Position numbers and translations under genes: made by a program | Source: Ornithinibacillus californiensis | GTDB lineage: Bacteria; Bacillota; Bacilli; Bacillales; Amphibacillaceae | Direction of reading: 5' to 3' | DNA length: 64,000 nt | NCBI RefSeq assembly: GCF_001038485.1 | Contig: NZ_LDUE01000021.1 | Coordinates: forward strand, 169,200-233,199 | Part shown: positions 19,863 through 30,500 of the stretch, piece after piece | Layout of the letters: each line of letters begins with the position of its first letter | Numbering within the stretch: position 1 is the first letter of the stretch | Notes under the pieces: model-generated | The model's database searches: none | Told to the model about the DNA's origin: nothing | Seen by the model: only the letters and a program-made list of their open reading frames with translations

Positions 19863-19995
19863 TTAAAAACAACCCTTCATTTCATATTCCCAGTTTCATT
19901 TTAACATCCTTGAATAAAAAAGGAAGATATCTCATCCTTGAGATATCCCCCAAATTAATTCAAGCTTTTATCAAAGTACATTTTTATCGTAGTCC

Positions 19996-20232
19996 GCAGC
20001 CAGTATACACTTCGCTTTTACTTCCAGCACAGGGGCGACATCTGCTCGAAAAGACCTCGCAGTGTCTACCTTGCCGCGGGCGGCTGGTGAGCCAGGCTAC
20101 TACTTGAATTTGCTTCTTTGCAGCCTTGCACCGAGGAAACCTGCTTCGTAGCGATACTGGCAGACGCAGGTGCATCACCGGGGTCTCACCTATGCCTATC
20201 CTCCCGCAGGAGTCTTCGTGTATACTGGCTGC
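19996..20232. repeat. Palindromic intergenic repeat, copy 2, with internal insertion
   Basis: Same 15-base terminal inverted repeats as copy 1 (GCAGCCAGTATACAC), but 237 bases long. After the first 30 bases it carries extra sequence that also occurs in copy 4 at 30880-31211, around the shared words TTTACTTCCAGCACAGGGGC and GGCTACTACTTGA and GCCTTGCACCGAGGAA. The right end retains the common core. Most of the 435-base gap 19863-20297 is this element. Confidence 0.88.
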
Positions 20233-20297
20233 TCCGAGCTTAAACGAAATTTACAGTTACATCCATTAAGTTAATCTATAAAGTATTACTTGCATTA

Positions 20298-22304
20298 TTA
20301 ACCTTCTGTCTGTACTTGTTTATGTGCACCGCGGTCGCCTTTGAAGATGAATTGGTAAACTAGCATTAGAACAAATAATACTAATCCGATGATATCACTA
20401 TTACCTTCCGGATACATGAGTAGCAGACCTGTAATTACTGATATAGCTCGCTCTACTTTATTTAGGTGTTTATACCAGAATCCTATTAATCCAGCTCCGA
20501 TGGCTATCATTCCGGTGAAGGCCGTAATAAGTATCCAAACAATTCCCCACCACGTAGTGCCAATCATGAGCATTTCTGGGTTTAATACAAACATGTACGG
20601 AATAATAAATGCCGCAATAGCTAGTTTCGAGGCATTAAATCCAGTTCGTATCGGTTCTCCTCCCGATATACCCGATGCCGCAAAGGCGGCTAATGCAACA
20701 GGTGGCGTAATATCAGCCACAATTCCAAAGTAGAATACAAACATATGTGCAGCAAGAACCGGTATTGCAAATTCTAGTTGATCATTTAGTGCCAGAATAG
20801 CCGGTAGTGCAATTGTAGAAGTAATAATATAGTTCGCCGTTGTAGGAGAACCCATTCCTAGAATGATAGATGCAATCATTGTAAAGAATAATGTTAGTAG
20901 TAATTGTACGTTTACGTTCGGAGCAATTGCCCCCGCAATATCAACGATACCATTACCTAATTTCAATCCTAAACCGGTTTTTGTAACTACCCCAACAATA
21001 ATACCCGCACTAGCAGTTGCTGCTGCTACTCCTAATGCTGTACGCGCACCGGAAGTTAGTGCATCGACAAATTTCCTAGGAGTAATACGCGTCTCTTTCA
21101 AAGGTAAGCTAACAATTATTGCGGAAAGAATCCCAATAAGCGCCGTTCTTTCAATACTATATCCCATAAATAACAGAACGATGATCACTAATATTGGTAG
21201 TAATAAGTGAATCTTCTTTAACACTTCCATCTTAGGTGGAATTTCACTTTCAGGAAGTCCAGTTAAGCCTGTTTTCTTCGCCTCTAAGTGTGTCATAATC
21301 CAAATACCAGCGAAATATAAGATAGCAGGAATTAATGCAGCCTTAGCAATATCCCAATACGGAACACCTGCAAATTCGATCATTAAGAAGGCTGCAGCAC
21401 CCATAATTGGTGGCATGATTTGTCCACCAGTAGAGGAAGCTGCTTCAACCGCCCCTGCAAATTCTTTCCGATAACCTAACCGTTTCATTAGCGGAATTGT
21501 GTACGAACCAGTTGTTACTGTATTCGCAACCGAACTACCAGAGATTGTTCCATTTAGCGCACTAGAGAAGATAGCTACCTTCGCAGGTCCACCAGTTCTT
21601 CTACCTGCAAGGGAAATAGCTAAATCATTAAAGTACGTACCCACTCCTGTTTTTACTAGGAACGCACCAAATAATAAGAATAAGAATATATACGTAGATG
21701 ATACTTTTAACGGAGTACCAAGGATACCCTCCGTTGTGAAGAACATCGTATTAACTAGTTGATTTAGACTCAATCCTCTATGCGCTAGCATACCTGGCAT
21801 ATATGCTCCTAATAGAGCATAAAGCAGTGCTGCACCAGCAATAATCGTTATTGGTAATCCAACTGCGCGTCTAGTTGCTTCCAGGGTTAGTAATATAGCA
21901 ATTCCCCCGATAATCATTTCAACAGTTGAAATCGAGCCAATTTGTTGAACCAAAGATTCATAGAATACTGGCCAGTATAGACAGACGATTAGCGATAATC
22001 CCGCTAACGTGTAGTCAATCCACGAAACCTGGCGTTTATTCCCCTTCTTCTTAGCAGGGAACAGTAGAAAAATAAGGACTAAAGCAAATCCCAAGTGGAT
22101 GGTGCGTTGTATATAGGCAGTATATGCTCCAAAATATCCCGTGTATAGCTGGAATAATGAAAATGCTACTAAAAGTATAAAGACAAGTTTTGCAGCTCCA
22201 CCAGATAATTTACGCGTGTTTGATTCTGCGTCGTACTTCTGCAATAATGCCTCTTGCTCTTCAGGTGTTAATTCTTCTTTTACGTGTTCATTCTTTTCAC
22301 TCAT
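20298..22304 (-). CDS. TRAP transporter permease, fused 4TM/12TM (DctQM)
   Basis: A 668-residue sodium-driven membrane permease in which the small Q and large M subunits are joined. Residues 35-150 form the Q-like part, and the M part shows GAFLVKTGVGTYFNDLA, NGTISGSSVANTVTTGSYTIPLMKR and GGQIMPPIMGAAAFLM. It works with the TAXI binding protein at 22919 to import an organic acid or amino acid. The start overlaps the DUF1850 gene by 8 bases and follows AAAGGAGTG. Substrate unknown. Confidence 0.93.
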   Translation of the reverse strand: MSEKNEHVKEELTPEEQEALLQKYDAESNTRKLSGGAAKLVFILLVAFSLFQLYTGYFGAYTAYIQRTIHLGFALVLIFLLFPAKKKGNKRQVSWIDYTLAGLSLIVCLYWPVFYESLVQQIGSISTVEMIIGGIAILLTLEATRRAVGLPITIIAGAALLYALLGAYMPGMLAHRGLSLNQLVNTMFFTTEGILGTPLKVSSTYIFLFLLFGAFLVKTGVGTYFNDLAISLAGRRTGGPAKVAIFSSALNGTISGSSVANTVTTGSYTIPLMKRLGYRKEFAGAVEAASSTGGQIMPPIMGAAAFLMIEFAGVPYWDIAKAALIPAILYFAGIWIMTHLEAKKTGLTGLPESEIPPKMEVLKKIHLLLPILVIIVLLFMGYSIERTALIGILSAIIVSLPLKETRITPRKFVDALTSGARTALGVAAATASAGIIVGVVTKTGLGLKLGNGIVDIAGAIAPNVNVQLLLTLFFTMIASIILGMGSPTTANYIITSTIALPAILALNDQLEFAIPVLAAHMFVFYFGIVADITPPVALAAFAASGISGGEPIRTGFNASKLAIAAFIIPYMFVLNPEMLMIGTTWWGIVWILITAFTGMIAIGAGLIGFWYKHLNKVERAISVITGLLLMYPEGNSDIIGLVLFVLMLVYQFIFKGDRGAHKQVQTEG

Positions 22305-22824
22305 GAATGTTCACTCCTTTCAAAAATTGCCATAATGAAAGTCGATCTACCTTAATGGTAAATCTAGCGCCTGGCTCAAAATATTCTTTAAACCAAACTA
22401 AATGTTCGGCCTGGTCACCCCAAACTAACCGGTGTCTCGGAACCGTCTTTCCGTTTCGGAGGTTAATATATGGAAAAACTCTATTCATATCTTTTATATG
22501 AATTTTATCGTCCTCATATACTAAAGTTCCACCTTCATCGTTAGAAGGCATACCAATCCCGTATTGTTCGTAGATAATTTCATTTTGTCTAATTGTGTGT
22601 TCTGGTAGGACCTCGTAGATTTCAACTACATCTGTGAGGTGAATGGAATGTGTAAATATTATTTGGAATGAGTCACCCTCCTCTACTGGCAGGAAGGCTT
22701 CAATTTGATTTGTGTTTTCTTTATAAAAAACTAAGGCAGTTCGGAAAGGAACAAAAAATAGTAATGATAGGATAATCAGTAGAAGCAGACTGATAATAAA
22801 ACGTTTTTTGTACAGTATTTGCAA
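22297..22824 (-). CDS. DUF1850 protein of TAXI-TRAP operon
   Basis: A 175-residue protein with one N-terminal membrane segment (about residues 9-27) and an external domain. The family motif FTHSIHLTDVVEIYEV is near residues 55-75. DUF1850 proteins recur between TAXI binding protein and permease genes, so an accessory role in the same transporter is likely, though unproved. I prefer the TTG at 22824 with AGGTTG upstream; GTG at 22833 is the alternative. Confidence 0.8.
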   Translation of the reverse strand: MQILYKKRFIISLLLLIILSLLFFVPFRTALVFYKENTNQIEAFLPVEEGDSFQIIFTHSIHLTDVVEIYEVLPEHTIRQNEIIYEQYGIGMPSNDEGGTLVYEDDKIHIKDMNRVFPYINLRNGKTVPRHRLVWGDQAEHLVWFKEYFEPGARFTIKVDRLSLWQFLKGVNIHE

Positions 22825-22849
22825 TGGATACACAACCTAAAAATGGATA

Positions 22850-22886
22850 GACCGGCTATCAAGCCTTAACAAGGCAACAGCCGGCC
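22850..22886 (-). terminator. Attenuator hairpin between TAXI protein and DUF1850 gene
   Basis: An interrupted stem made of GGCCGGCT with AGCCGGT and GCCTT with AAGGC lies in the 94-base gap after the binding-protein gene. No T tract follows, so it probably sets the ratio of binding protein to permease by RNA protection. Confidence 0.55.
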
Positions 22887-22918
22887 ATTCTCCATTTATT
22901 ATATTATTTGTTCGTTAA

Positions 22919-23860
22919 TTAGTCTAGTAATCCTTCTTCTTTGAAGTATTTCTCTGCACCTGGGTGTAGGTCAATTCCAATTCCATCAAGTGCGGATTCC
23001 TTTGTGACTAATTCCCCTTTTTTGTGTGTGATTTTATCTGTATTTTCATAGATAGCCTTTGTTATTTCATATACTTCATCTTCAGACAAGCTATCCGTTA
23101 CAACTAGCATCGCTAATACCGCTACAGTAGTAACTTCACTTTCAAGTCCATAAGTTCCTGCAGGAATTGTGTCTGCAGCATAGTATGGAAACTCTGCTAC
23201 TAATGAATCGATCACATCTTGTGCGATTGGCACGATTGTAATATCATTTGTTGCTGCTAAACCTTCTACACTACCAGTTGGTGTACCAGCAGTAATGAAT
23301 GCTGCATCGATGTTACCATCTTGGATTCCACCAGTAGACTCATCGAAGTCTAGGTTTTGAGCATCAATATCATCCATGGATAGACCATGAGCTGCTAAGA
23401 TTTGCTCCGCATTAACATACGTACCTGAACCAGGTGCTCCGACAGATACAGCTTTTCCAGCTAAATCTTCAACAGAAGCTATGCCAGAATCAGCAGATGT
23501 TACAATTTGGATTGTTTCCGGATATAGAGATCCAATCGCTAAAACATTATCCACTTGCTTACCTTCAAAACCATTAACACCTTCAGCTGCATTAGACATA
23601 ACGTCTGTTTGCGTAAATGCAAGGTCAGCTTCACCTTCTGCTAAAGCTGCGATATTATCTGCAGAAGCATTAGATGATGATGGCGTTACTTCTAAATCTG
23701 TTTGATCCGAAATAATTCCTGAAATTTCCCCACCCAGTGGGTAATATGTACCACCAGTACCACCTGTTAACATCGTTAATTGTTTACTTCCACCACAAGC
23801 TGCAAGAGCTAGTGAAAGTACTAATAAAACTGCAAATGAAAGAATATACTTCTTTTTCAT
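22919..23860 (-). CDS. TAXI family TRAP solute-binding lipoprotein
   Basis: Extracellular receptor of 313 residues. The lipobox LAAC puts the lipidated Cys at residue 22. The TAXI fold signatures are LTMLTGGTGGTYYPLGGEIS near residue 27 and GEADLAFTQTDV. Related receptors bind glutamate or other small organic acids; the ligand here cannot be read. First gene of a three-gene operon with the DUF1850 protein and the fused permease, preceded by a sigma-A promoter at 23893-23922. Confidence 0.92.
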   Translation of the reverse strand: MKKKYILSFAVLLVLSLALAACGGSKQLTMLTGGTGGTYYPLGGEISGIISDQTDLEVTPSSSNASADNIAALAEGEADLAFTQTDVMSNAAEGVNGFEGKQVDNVLAIGSLYPETIQIVTSADSGIASVEDLAGKAVSVGAPGSGTYVNAEQILAAHGLSMDDIDAQNLDFDESTGGIQDGNIDAAFITAGTPTGSVEGLAATNDITIVPIAQDVIDSLVAEFPYYAADTIPAGTYGLESEVTTVAVLAMLVVTDSLSEDEVYEITKAIYENTDKITHKKGELVTKESALDGIGIDLHPGAEKYFKEEGLLD

Positions 23861-23892
23861 TTAAATACCCCCTTAATAATTTCCTAAGTTTT

Positions 23893-23950
23893 ATTCTACT
23901 GAATAAGGCCTGATGTTGTCAAACTATTGTTTCAATTGAAAGCGTTATAC
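23893..23950 (-). promoter_or_regulatory. Promoter of TAXI-TRAP operon with cre-like site
   Basis: On the minus strand TTGACA (23917-23922) and TAGAAT (23893-23898) are 18 bases apart. About 15 bases upstream of the -35, 23937-23950 reads TGAAAGCGTTATAC on the plus strand, which matches the left part of a CcpA cre site (TGWAARCG) but has two mismatches at the right end. Confidence 0.5.
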
Positions 23951-24069
23951 TATAGGTGAACCCTCGTTTTCTCTGGATTCGCTACTAAGTTTTAATTTTA
24001 TTACAAATTATCAAAATAATATGATATTATAAAAACAAGTATCTAAACTAATATAGGGAGATGATAAGT

Positions 24070-25689
24070 ATGATGCAAGTTCCGCTATCAGTTGGTTCAT
24101 TATTGGAACACGCGGAAAAGTTTTTCCCCAAGAAAGAAGTTATTTCACAAACGCACGATGTACTCCACCGGCTAAATTACGGAGAAATTGGCCAGCGCAC
24201 AAGAAGATTAATGAGTATTATGAATGAATTAGGTATTAGAAAAGGAGACCGCATAGGTACATTGGCCTGGAATCACCATCGACATTTGGAAATCTATTTT
24301 GCGGCACCTGGCATGGGGTCAGTATTACATACAATTAATATTCGCCTTTCCCCGGAAGATATCATTTATATCATTAATCATGCAAAAGATAAGATTTTAT
24401 TTATTGACGAAGATATTTTACCTCTCATCGAACATATACACACGCATCTAAAGACTGTAGAAGCTTTTGTTGTCATGACCGATAAAGCTGAACTCCCTGA
24501 TTCTACTATTCAACCACTCTACTCCTACGAAGAACTACTTTCAACTGGTGATCCAACCTATGAATTTGCTAATGATATTGATGAAAACCAACCTGCAGGT
24601 ATGTGTTATACTTCTGCAACTACGGGTAAACCAAAGGGTGTTGTTTATTCTCACCGCGCAATCGTTTTACACAGCTTTGCTTTGGGACTCGCCGACACGG
24701 CTGGGCTCTCCGAATCGGATGTTTCTATGCCTGTTGTACCGCAGTTTCACGTGAATGCATGGGGTACACCATTTGCATGTACATGGTTTGGTTCCACGCA
24801 AGTAATGCCTGGCCCACGATTTACACCAAAGCGTCTAGCTGAATTTATCGAGCGTTTTAAGGTTACCATTACGGCAGGCGTTCCAACGATTTGGTTAGGA
24901 CTCTTAAGAGAATTAGAACAAGGAAACTATGATACTTCCAGCTTAAGGGCTGTTTTATGCGGGGGATCTGCTGCTCCACTTGGCCTTATTAAAGCATTTG
25001 AAGAGAAACATAATATACCTTTTTACCATGCTTACGGCGCAACGGAAACTACACCACTTGTAACTATTTCTCGTCTCAAGAGCTACCAGCAAGATTTAAC
25101 GCTAGAAGAGAAGTTTCAAGAGCGTTCCAGACAGGGAATTCTAGTTCCAGGTCTACAAATGAAAGTAGTCGGCGATAGCGGTGAAGTAGAATGGAATGGA
25201 AAAGAAATGGGAGAGCTCCTATTAAAAGGCCCTTGGATTGCTGACGAGTATTATAAAGATGCAAGAAGTGATGATGCATTTAAAGATGGTTGGTTCCATA
25301 CAGGAGACGTTGTAACGGTCGATGAAGAAGGAACGATTAAAATTGTTGACCGAACAAAGGATTTAATCAAGAGTGGTGGCGAATGGATTTCCTCGGTTGA
25401 AATTGAAAACGCTATCATGGCACACAATGCCGTCTTTGAGGCTAGTGTTGTTGCGATAGCTGACGAGAAATGGCAAGAACGACCAGTTGCATGTGTTGTT
25501 TTACATGAAGGGCAAGAAAATGCGGTGAAAAAAGACGATATTATCGAATTCTTAAAACCACAGTTCCCTAAATGGTGGTTACCAGACGATGTTCTGTTCT
25601 TTGAGGAAATACCAAAGTCCTCAGTAGGGAAATTCCTGAAGAGAGAACTACGAGAACAAGTAAAAGCAAGATATAGCCCACAGGGGTAA
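24070..25689 (+). CDS. Medium/long-chain acyl-CoA ligase
   Basis: AMP-forming enzyme of 539 residues that activates a carboxylic acid to its CoA thioester. The adenylation motif reads YTSATTGKPKGV (about residue 180), with Ala where most members have Gly. Other core motifs are YHAYGATETTPL, GWFHTGDVV and DRTKDLIKSGGEWIS, and the C-terminal catalytic Lys lies in KSSVGKFLKR. It resembles the group containing DmdB and fatty acid ligases. ATG at 24070 has GGGAG 9 bases upstream. Monocistronic with a clear terminator. Confidence 0.9.
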   Translation: MMQVPLSVGSLLEHAEKFFPKKEVISQTHDVLHRLNYGEIGQRTRRLMSIMNELGIRKGDRIGTLAWNHHRHLEIYFAAPGMGSVLHTINIRLSPEDIIYIINHAKDKILFIDEDILPLIEHIHTHLKTVEAFVVMTDKAELPDSTIQPLYSYEELLSTGDPTYEFANDIDENQPAGMCYTSATTGKPKGVVYSHRAIVLHSFALGLADTAGLSESDVSMPVVPQFHVNAWGTPFACTWFGSTQVMPGPRFTPKRLAEFIERFKVTITAGVPTIWLGLLRELEQGNYDTSSLRAVLCGGSAAPLGLIKAFEEKHNIPFYHAYGATETTPLVTISRLKSYQQDLTLEEKFQERSRQGILVPGLQMKVVGDSGEVEWNGKEMGELLLKGPWIADEYYKDARSDDAFKDGWFHTGDVVTVDEEGTIKIVDRTKDLIKSGGEWISSVEIENAIMAHNAVFEASVVAIADEKWQERPVACVVLHEGQENAVKKDDIIEFLKPQFPKWWLPDDVLFFEEIPKSSVGKFLKRELREQVKARYSPQG

Positions 25690-25700
25690 TGTAGCCACGA

Positions 25701-25730
25701 CATAGGAGTCATTATTCCATGACTCCTATG
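25701..25730 (+). terminator. Terminator of acyl-CoA ligase gene
   Basis: A perfect 11-base stem (CATAGGAGTCA at 25701-25711 with 25720-25730) lies 11 bases after the stop codon and is followed by AAAGGCTTTT. The next gap to 25926 is AT-rich without a gene. Confidence 0.75.
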
Positions 25731-25926
25731 AAAGGCTTTTCATAAAAGAAGAAATTTTTTACCAACTTGACAATATTATGAAAATTACATAGACTAAGAT
25801 AAATTAACGAAACTGTCGCTAATTAGTTCGCTAAATAGTCATTTTATTTATTACCATAAATTTACTGAATTTTCAAATGAATTAAGTGTGTTAAACCTTC
25901 ATTTTATTTTATAGGAGGGAAGAAGA

Positions 25927-27219
25927 GTGAAAATAAAGGTTGCTGTATTTGGAAGACCGGAGTTAGTTGACCGTTTCCAACATTACCAATTGAACCAAGA
26001 TGAGATTGAAGCAATTCCTTTTATCTATCACAAAGCAAGCGAAGCAGTCGAACTAGTTGAGCGGGCTTTTATGTGTGATGTTTATTTGTTTTTAGAAAGT
26101 CTTCCATATCTGTATACACAAAGTAAAATTAAAAAGAAACGGTTGCCGACCGTCCAAGTTGCTTTAGATGAATATATGATACTGACTTCCTTCTATCATG
26201 TAAAAAATCACCACGAGCAGCAGCTGCGTCGATTCTCTATTGATGTTCTTGACGAAAATCATGTGACAGAAGTGCTAACAGAATTAAACCTAACTGGTGA
26301 TAGTATTTATACATATAGTTACAAACATGATGTGAAAATTAACTTAGAAAAGATTGCTGACCATCATGAGGAACTCTGGAATAGTGGAAAGATTGACTAT
26401 GTACTTACCTCCTTACATGAAGTAGAAAAGATTCTAAACAAAAAAGGAGTCCCAACTTACCAGATGGTGATTCCAAAAAGAAATGTAGACAAAGCCATCG
26501 AGCAATGTAAGTCCATAGCCATCTTAAACATGAGTAAAAGCGCACAGATAGTTGCAGGTTATGTTCGGATAAAAGATATTGAAAAAATACGGGAAGACAA
26601 AGGCGACTTACACCTTAAAGAACTACAAATCAAGCTTTACCAAGTCTTACTTAAGTTTGGGCATAAGACATATGCATCTGTACTAACTAATAATGAAAAT
26701 CAATATGTCATTTTTGGTACTAGAGGTGTCTTAGATCATATAACTAATCACTACAGAGATTTTCCACTCATCAAAGAGATAGAGAATATGCTAGATACAT
26801 CGATTGAAATTGGCTTTGGGTTAGGCTTAACAGCAAAGCAAGCAGAGGATCATGCAAGGTTAGCATTAGAGGCTTGTACACATAATGCTAATAGCAGTTG
26901 CTATATCGTAAATGACCGTCAAGAAACGATCGGTCCTCTAGGAGTAAAAAAGGTCTTCGATACATCGAGACTATATCAGGCGCTAATTCATAAGGCGAAA
27001 CTTAATAATGAGTTATCGTACAATTTTATTGATTTTGTTCAGCTTCGAAATAATGAACCGTTTTCGTCTAGTGATATTGCGAATTATTATCGTGTGACGA
27101 AGCGAAGTGCGGAGCGGACGGTTAATAAGTTGTTAAATGGTGATGTGATTAAGGTTGTTGGTGAGGAAAAGCCTTATGTGAAAGGAAGGCCTCGGAAGCT
27201 TTTTCAAATTAATATGTAA
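25927..27219 (+). CDS. Transcriptional regulator with cyclase-like domain and C-terminal winged helix
   Basis: A 430-residue protein I cannot assign to a named regulator. The first 120 residues look like a response-regulator or PEP-binding-like alpha/beta fold (KIKVAVFGRPELVDRF). Residues 190-310 resemble a GGDEF/GTP-cyclohydrolase III type fold (SIAILNMSKSAQIVAGYVRI, EIGFGLGLTAKQAEDHARLALEAC). The last 70 residues form a DNA-binding winged helix (SSDIANYYRVTKRSAERTVNKLL, VKGRPRKLFQI). GTG start with GGAGGGAAG. It may sense a nucleotide and act on nearby lipid or transport genes. Confidence 0.7.
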   Translation: MKIKVAVFGRPELVDRFQHYQLNQDEIEAIPFIYHKASEAVELVERAFMCDVYLFLESLPYLYTQSKIKKKRLPTVQVALDEYMILTSFYHVKNHHEQQLRRFSIDVLDENHVTEVLTELNLTGDSIYTYSYKHDVKINLEKIADHHEELWNSGKIDYVLTSLHEVEKILNKKGVPTYQMVIPKRNVDKAIEQCKSIAILNMSKSAQIVAGYVRIKDIEKIREDKGDLHLKELQIKLYQVLLKFGHKTYASVLTNNENQYVIFGTRGVLDHITNHYRDFPLIKEIENMLDTSIEIGFGLGLTAKQAEDHARLALEACTHNANSSCYIVNDRQETIGPLGVKKVFDTSRLYQALIHKAKLNNELSYNFIDFVQLRNNEPFSSSDIANYYRVTKRSAERTVNKLLNGDVIKVVGEEKPYVKGRPRKLFQINM

Positions 27220-27256
27220 GACAGTTTCTCATAAAATTAACCTTTCAGCCAAGTCC

Positions 27257-27372
27257 GCAGCCAGTATACACTTCGCTTTCCGCGGGCGGCTGGTAAGCCT
27301 CCTCGTGCTTACGCACTGCGGGGTCTTACCTATGCCTTTCCTCCCGCAGGAGTCTCCGTGCATACTGGCTGC
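27257..27372. repeat. Palindromic intergenic repeat, copy 3 (CCAGTATACAC type)
   Basis: A 116-base element with the 15-base end GCAGCCAGTATACAC at 27257-27271 and its complement at 27358-27372 with one change. The core CGCTTTCCGCGGGCGGCTGG ... CTCCCGCAGGAGTCTCCG is shared with copies 1, 2, 4 and 6, in the opposite orientation to copy 1. It lies between the regulator gene and the terminator of the helicase gene. Confidence 0.9.
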
Positions 27373-27438
27373 TCCGAGGAAATACTTATTTTACCTTTCT
27401 CGCTAAACCAATATATCATAATAGAATTAACAATACTT

Positions 27439-27508
27439 AAAAAGGTGCCAATTAGGTAACCAATGTCAGGGTTTAAACTAACATTAGGTCACTCATTGGC
27501 ACCTTTTT
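27439..27508 (-). terminator. Terminator of SNF2 helicase gene
   Basis: Fourteen bases (AAAAAGGTGCCAAT at 27439-27452) pair with 27494-27508 and enclose an inner imperfect hairpin. The minus strand ends in five T residues. It overlaps the helicase stop codon and may serve both strands. Confidence 0.75.
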
Positions 27509-30500
27509 TATATGCTTAATAATTCTCGTACATCGTCTTCGCTTAGGCTGGAGAGCATGGTTTCTCCTGGTTGGATGACTTTGTCGATTAGTTCTCTTTT
27601 CTTTTGTTGTAGATCGTATATTTTTTCTTCGATGGTGCCTTCTGTTATAAGGCGGATGACTTGGACGACGTTCTTTTGTCCAAATCGGTGGGCACGGCCG
27701 GTTGCTTGATCTTCCACTGCTGGATTCCACCATAAATCATAAAGTATAACGGTATCTGCCCCAGTAAGGTTCAATCCGGTACCGCCGGCTTTTAGTGAAA
27801 TGAGAAATATATCTTTTTCTCCATTATTAAAACGATCACTCATGACCACTCGTTCGCTAGATGGTGTTTGACCACTTAAGTAGAAATAATCAATTCCAAC
27901 AGCCTGTAATTTCTCGATGATTATTTCATGCATACTGGTGAACTGAGAAAAGATCAACATTCGTTTACCATTTGCGATAGCGTTATGAATGGTTTCCATT
28001 AGTAAATCCAACTTCCCAGATGCCCCCTCGTAGTTTTCAATAAACAAGGATGGATGGCAGCATATTTGTCTCAGGCGAGTAAGACCCGCTAGAATTTTCA
28101 TCCGGTTTTGTTGGAAACCACCTTCCTGGATGGATTGTGCAGTCTCCTGTTGAAGCTGCCTTAAATAACCAACATACAGCTCTTTTTGATGACTTGTAAG
28201 TTCTGACACACTAACTGTTTCAATTTTATCAGGTAGTTCTTTTAGCACGTCTTTCTTCAAACGACGCAAGATAAACGGCTTCGTAATAGAAGCTATTCTG
28301 TCATGAGACAGTTGTTTGAATGTTTTCTGGTTTGGCATTAATCCTGGTAAGACAACCTGGAAAATCGCCCAAAGCTCATCAATTGAATTTTCAATAGGAG
28401 TTCCACTTAATGCGAAACGTCTACTTGCTTTGATTTCTCTTATTGCCTTGGATGTCTTCGTTGCATAGTTTTTAATATATTGTGCTTCATCAAGTATCAT
28501 CGTTTGGAATTGTAATTCCCGATATAAGTCAATATCCTGCCTTAAGGTTGCATAGGAAGTAATCCAAACATTGGCATCCTGGCCGGTATTAATTTTTTCG
28601 TGGCGTTCTTGAGGATTTCCCGTCATAATAGCGACCTTCATCGCTGGCGTGAATTTCTCAAACTCATTTTTCCAATTGTATACCACTGATGATGGAACAA
28701 CGATAAGGTGTGGATGCTCTCCTATTTCCGACGCTAAATATGCGATACTTTGTAATGTTTTTCCTAGCCCCATATCATCTGCAAGAATACCTCCTAGATG
28801 ATAATGACTTAAGGACTTGAACCATTGATATCCTGTATTTTGATAAGACCGCAGTGTAGCATCCAGCATGCTAGGTAACTCATAATGCTGTTCTTCTGGT
28901 TCCTTTAGTTGATGGAGTAACTGTCTAAAAGCAGGATCATAGTTTTTCCTAGTATCAATTAGATCATCGATTTGTGTCCCGCGATATACAGGCATTTGAA
29001 TTTTCCCGTCCTGTACATCCTTCTTTCCAATATCCATATTACTAAAGAAGTTTTGAATCGAAACAAATTCATCACCCTCAAGCGAAAGCATTTCCCCACT
29101 TTGCAGGCGATAATATCGTTTCTTTTCAATTACCGCATCTAGAATCTTATTGATTTCACTATCATCTAACCCATCCAAGTCGAAACCAATTTCTAATAGA
29201 TTAGAGGAGCCTTCCATTTTAACCGTTGTTCTAGGAACGGGTTCACTATCCATAATAAAGTTGCGAACCTCAGAGGATAGGAATAATTCCACATATTCAT
29301 CTAGGACCGGAAGTACTTTGTATAGAAATTCATACAGTTCCTCTTCATCTGCATCGATAAATAGTTCCCTACCATTATAATGAAAGTTAGCATACTCGAT
29401 AAGTTGCATGATTTGTTTTTCTTTATCAACATCGCGAATGATGATTACTTCATGGTCATCACGACCACTGAATGGATCAATGGTATGCTCCCCATACAAG
29501 TATTCTAATTTCCCTGTTATCCATTCCCCATTTGCCTCTAAATACAGTTTCGCTCGTAGTGGCATCTGGATAATTTCTGATGATACTTGCTCGGAAATCT
29601 CTACTTCGCCAACCTTTTTCAACGATGGCAATACTTCCGAAAGAAACGCATCGGCCTGTTTTTTGGAGATGGGCAGTTGCTGCTCAACCTTACCAAACTG
29701 ACTAACAAGTTCTAGGATTGGAATTTGTTCTTTTAAAGGAACATAAAAAATACCATTATAAAATAAAATCTCATAGTTTTTAAAATACACACTGTCTTCT
29801 ACTTCATGCATCGTTAACAGTAGGTCTTTTCGTTCATTTTTATTGATAGCAAAATGATACGGTAGACGCCCTTTTTCAATTGCAGGACTGGTAAAGGTTT
29901 TATTATTCGTTTCCACTTTAAAGTCACGTTGGATAAGCTTCTCTAATAACTGCTCCGCAATAAGTGGTGGAATGATAAGTGACCGTTTATCACTCACGTT
30001 TCCTCGGTAATGGTATACGTGGTAGCCATCATAAATCTTTTCGTTCTTTTGAATAGAACCTAGCACTTCAAAGATTTCCATATCTTCTGGGAGCAAATGG
30101 TGCTGACTTGGTGCATAAGCGAACATCTTTGTAAAAAAGTGTTCATTCCCCTCCAACACATCACGTAAAAACGCGTGAACATCTTTTACAACATAATCAC
30201 GAGTGGTTCCAGCTTTTAATTCAATTAATAGATTTTTATCATAGGACCATTTCAGAATGTATTCGACATGAAGTGGTTGCTTCTCCGGTAATATATCCGT
30301 CACTTCTAAAGAGTCTCCAATGTTGCTAAGTGCTCGGATAAAGCGATTGGTAATTTCATAATCATAATTCGAAGTCATCACTGTTTCAGGTGCTTCCTGA
30401 TTCACAATCCCAATTAGAGTTGCCACAATATGTTTACATGAACCGTATGATTCAAATGCTAGGCAATCACAATACGTATCAACCGTTCCTTTTTCTAGGT

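Noticed and set aside
19910..20178. Open frames of 64-65 codons on both strands
   Set aside because: They fall in repeat copy 2 and follow its palindrome; no coding signal.
25251..25712. 153-codon minus-strand open frame
   Set aside because: It is antisense to the acyl-CoA ligase and lacks a start signal and family features.
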